A stretch of DNA of 64,000 bases from Streptomyces lavendofoliae. GTDB taxonomy: Bacteria; Actinomycetota; Actinomycetes; Streptomycetales; Streptomycetaceae. Location of the stretch: assembly GCF_014649735.1 (NCBI RefSeq), contig NZ_BMTP01000016.1, positions 1 through 64,000 of the forward strand, given 5' to 3'. Within the stretch, counting starts at the first letter, position 1. Each line of letters starts with the position of its first letter. The position numbers and the translations under genes are program-made. Under the pieces are notes generated by a model that was given only the letters and a program-made list of their open reading frames with translations, did not search any database and had not been told where the DNA came from. Of the stretch, positions 61,719-64,000 are shown piece by piece.

Positions 61719-62578
61719 CGGAACTTCGCCGACACCTCCGTCCGCATCTCCTCGCCGGCCTCGAAGGTGACCGCCAGATCCAGTTCGCGGATCTTCACGG
61801 TCAGGTTCTCGCGCGCCCGCAGCCGCATCTCGATCCACTCCTTCTCCCGGTCCCACACCGCGACGTGGTCGAAGTCGTCCGGATCGGCGTCCGCGCCCAG
61901 CTCGCGCGCCAGCACGGCCAGCACGTTCTTGTTGAACGCGGCCGTCACGCCCGCCGCGTCGTCGTACGCCGCGACCAGCGTCCGCTCGTCCTTCACCAGG
62001 TCGGTGCCCAGCAGCAGCGCGTCGCCGGGCGCCAGCAGCGAACGCACCGACCGCAGGAAGAGCGTCCGCTGCTCCGGCAGCAGGTTGCCGATGGTGCCGC
62101 CCAGGAAGGCGACCAGCCGGGGACCCGGCGTGCCCGGCAGGGCCAGGCCGCGGGTGAAGTCGGCGATCAGCGCGTGCACCTGGAGGCGGGGGTGCTCGGC
62201 GGTCAGCGTCTCGGCCGCGCCCCGCAGCGCGCTCTCGCTCACGTCGACGGGCACGTAGCTCTCCAGCCCGGGCAGCAGCGCCTCGATCAGGTGGCGGGTC
62301 TTCTCCGACGAGCCCGACCCGAGCTCCACCAGGGTGCGGGCCCGGGTGACCTCCGCGATCCGGGCCGCCCGGGCGATCAGGATCTCCCGTTCCGCCCGGG
62401 TCGGGTAGTACTCGGGCAGCCGGGTGATCTCCTCGAACAGTTCGCTGCCCCGGGCGTCGTAGAACCACTTGGGCGGCAGGTCCTTCGGGGTACGGGTCAG
62501 GCCGTGCAGGACGTCGGCCCTCAGATCGGCGCCCGTGGCGTCCTCGGGCAGGGTGCGGGTCAGCAGGAACGGGCTCAC
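61613..62578 (-). CDS. egtD: Histidine N-alpha-methyltransferase
   Basis: A 321-residue SAM-dependent enzyme that trimethylates histidine to hercynine, the first step of ergothioneine synthesis. Motifs present: PKWFYDARGSELFEEITRLP, ELGSGSSEKTRHL (SAM site), AFLGGTIGNL and FNKNVLAVLARELG. The GTG at 62578 overlaps the egtC stop as GTGA. Last gene of egtBCD within the window. Confidence 0.95.
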   Translation of the reverse strand: MSPFLLTRTLPEDATGADLRADVLHGLTRTPKDLPPKWFYDARGSELFEEITRLPEYYPTRAEREILIARAARIAEVTRARTLVELGSGSSEKTRHLIEALLPGLESYVPVDVSESALRGAAETLTAEHPRLQVHALIADFTRGLALPGTPGPRLVAFLGGTIGNLLPEQRTLFLRSVRSLLAPGDALLLGTDLVKDERTLVAAYDDAAGVTAAFNKNVLAVLARELGADADPDDFDHVAVWDREKEWIEMRLRARENLTVKIRELDLAVTFEAGEEMRTEVSAKFRQEGVRRELAAAGLELAHWWTDVEGRFALSLSTAV

Positions 62579-63333
62579 GCGGACGGCTCCTTGAGCGGGG
62601 TCAGAAGGACATCGGTACGGGTCGCGGCGAGCACGGTGCGGTCGGGGACCTCCCGCCAGGCCGGATCGTCGTCGTACGGCTCGGAGGCGACGACCGTGCG
62701 CTGCCGGCCGGGGTCGGCCAGATACCACAGGGTGTCGCCCCAAGCGGTGGCGCAGACGGTCTCGCCGTCGGTGAGCAGCAGGTTCAGCCGCGAGCCGGGG
62801 GCCGCGGCGGCGACGTCCAGCACGGTGTCGGCCAGCGCCTGGCCGGCCTCGTCGCCGTCCCGCAGCCGGCGCAGGACCAGCGCCCACACCAGGGCGGAGT
62901 CGTTGCGGGCCTCCAGTGACAGCAACTCGTCGGCCGGCAGCCGCACGGCGAGCCGCCCGAGCGAGCCGGGCCACCCCCGTACCGCGCCGTTGTGGCTGAA
63001 CAGCCACGGCCCGGCGGCGTACGGCGCGGCGGCGGCCTCCGCGTCCGCCCCGGACAGCGTGGCGTCCCGCACGGCGGCCAGGAGTGCCCCGGTGCGCACC
63101 ACCCGCGCCAGGTCGGCGAACGACAGGTCGGCCCAGATCGGCCCGGCGCGCCGGTAACGGGCCGGGACGGGATCGCCCTCCGCGTACCAGCCGACACCGA
63201 ATCCGTCGGCGTTCACCGTCCCGTGGCGCTGCCGGCGCGGCTCCCACGACTGGCGGTACAGGGCGTGCGCCGGCTCCACCAACACGTCACGCAGCGGAAC
63301 TCCGGGCCCCAGGTAGGCGATATGACGACACAT
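62575..63333 (-). CDS. egtC: Gamma-glutamyl hercynylcysteine S-oxide hydrolase
   Basis: A 252-residue class-II glutamine amidotransferase-like hydrolase. The catalytic nucleophile is Cys2 (MCRHIAYLG); NADGFGVGWY and FSHNGAVRGWPGSL are the usual substrate-binding loops. It removes glutamate from gamma-glutamyl hercynylcysteine sulfoxide. The ATG at 63333 overlaps the egtB stop as ATGA. Unlike amidotransferases it has no synthase partner. Confidence 0.95.
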   Translation of the reverse strand: MCRHIAYLGPGVPLRDVLVEPAHALYRQSWEPRRQRHGTVNADGFGVGWYAEGDPVPARYRRAGPIWADLSFADLARVVRTGALLAAVRDATLSGADAEAAAAPYAAGPWLFSHNGAVRGWPGSLGRLAVRLPADELLSLEARNDSALVWALVLRRLRDGDEAGQALADTVLDVAAAAPGSRLNLLLTDGETVCATAWGDTLWYLADPGRQRTVVASEPYDDDPAWREVPDRTVLAATRTDVLLTPLKEPSA

Positions 63334-64000
63334 CAGACGGCCGCCCCTTCTCCGGCGGACCGCGCCGTGCGGAACCCGGAGAAGATCTGGCGCCGCACCG
63401 GCAGGTCCCAGTTGCGGAACGTGCCCCGGCACGCCACCGCGTCCACGGCGAACGAGCCGCCGCGCAGCACCTTGTGGCCCGGCCCGAAGAACACCTCCGA
63501 GTACTCCCGGTACGGGAAGGCGGCGAACCCGGGATACGGCAGGAAGTCGCTGGACGTCCACTCCCACACGTCGCCGATCAGCTGCCGTACCCCGAGCGGC
63601 GACCGCCCGGCCGGGTAGCTGCCGGCCGGCGCGGGCCGCAGGTGCCGCTGGCCCAGGTTGGCGTGCTCCGGCGTCGGGTCGTCGTCGCCCCACGGGTAGC
63701 GCAGGGAGCGGCCCGAGGCCGGATCGTGCCGGGCGGCCTTCTCCCACTCCTCCTCGGTGGGCAGCCGCCGCCCCGCCCAGCGGGCGTACGCGTCCGCCTC
63801 GTACCAGCTGACGTGCAGCACCGGCTCGTCCTCCGGCACCGGCTCCACGACGCCGAACCGGCGCCGCAGCCACTGCCCGCCCTCACGGCGCCAGAACAAC
63901 GGCGCCCCAATGCCGTGGGCGCGGATCTGCGCCCAGCCCTCCGGCGCCCACCACCGCTCGTCGTCGTACCCGCCGTCCGCGATGAACGCCAGGTAGGCGC
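63333..64000 (-). CDS. egtB: Hercynine sulfoxide synthase, C-terminal part
   Basis: The reading frame enters from beyond the right edge and ends at 63333. About 222 residues of the C-terminal FGE-sulfatase domain are visible: YLAFIADGGYDDERWWAPEG, VSWYEADAYARWAGRRLPTE, GDVWEWTSSDF and VLRGGSFAVD. EgtB is a non-haem iron enzyme joining gamma-glutamylcysteine to hercynine. The DinB-like iron-binding N-terminus lies outside. egtA is expected upstream beyond the window. Confidence 0.94.
   Translation of the reverse strand, partial: AYLAFIADGGYDDERWWAPEGWAQIRAHGIGAPLFWRREGGQWLRRRFGVVEPVPEDEPVLHVSWYEADAYARWAGRRLPTEEEWEKAARHDPASGRSLRYPWGDDDPTPEHANLGQRHLRPAPAGSYPAGRSPLGVRQLIGDVWEWTSSDFLPYPGFAAFPYREYSEVFFGPGHKVLRGGSFAVDAVACRGTFRNWDLPVRRQIFSGFRTARSAGEGAAV

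Overview
This window is chromosomal DNA from a Streptomyces species or a very close relative. The sequence is uniformly very GC-rich, codons end almost always in G or C, and GTG and TTG starts and ATGA/GTGA stop-start overlaps are common. The gene content is typically streptomycete: a resuscitation-promoting factor, SpoIIE-type phosphatases, a DUF574-type methyltransferase joined to a GGDEF-EAL protein, a MelC1/MelC2 tyrosinase pair, ergothioneine genes and ornithine-lipid genes. From memory, the gene set resembles the S. coelicolor interval running from about SCO0975 (gnd) and SCO0974 (rpfD), through SCO0930 and SCO0928 (rmdA) and the SCO0922-0924 sdh genes, to olsBA and egtBCD near SCO0910. 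No rRNA, tRNA, CRISPR array, prophage or intact insertion sequence was found.

Layout. 0-2 kb: a coupled GAF-SpoIIE phosphatase and STAS antagonist. 2-5 kb: gene-poor DNA with a decayed AbiEii-type toxin locus. 5-10 kb: panD, a proline-rich small protein, tandem repeats, a scrambled gnd remnant, rpfD, an atypical SDR and an unlisted 56-residue peptide gene. 10-14.6 kb: a YndJ / DUF1990 / lipase-maturation-factor operon behind a promoter flanked by two palindromes, and a divergent lipoprotein. 14.6-24.5 kb: a PAS-GAF-SpoIIE-HATPase protein, a Fpg/Nei glycosylase, an anti-sigma factor, a LytTR regulator with a sodium/solute symporter and LytS-type kinase, two small hypothetical genes and an ECF sigma factor. 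24.8-33.7 kb: cell-envelope genes (CapA-like lipoprotein, amino-acid permease, polysaccharide deacetylase, class F sortase, two related tail-anchored surface proteins, a DUF4239 membrane protein, a proline-rich wall protein and an SCO0930-type lipoprotein). 34-37 kb: methyltransferase plus RmdA. 37-40 kb: an XRE-cupin regulator divergent from EamA, PaiB and B3/B4 genes, with phased 21-bp repeats between. 40-44.7 kb: a LysR regulator divergent from sdhCAB. 45-53.6 kb: tyrosinase, a SUKH protein, a hypothetical protein, an Hsp90-like ATPase with a large TPR protein, and a DUF3224 protein. 53.8-64 kb: UvrA2, a luciferase-like oxidoreductase, a HAD phosphatase, dodecin, an orphan solute-binding lipoprotein with a DasR-like operator, olsBA, and egtBCD running off the right edge.

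How the parts work together. Most groups are independent metabolic or envelope modules. Several bear on signalling: two partner-switching phosphatases, a c-di-GMP enzyme coupled to a methyltransferase, a transporter-linked two-component system, and a sigma/anti-sigma pair that may have been separated. The most promising under-described units are the Hsp90-TPR operon, the EamA/PaiB/B3-B4 cassette with helically phased repeats, the sortase F locus whose neighbours lack LPXTG-type signals, and the 56-residue peptide gene. Several genes appear to make leaderless transcripts, with a TANNNT box exactly 7 nt before the start codon.
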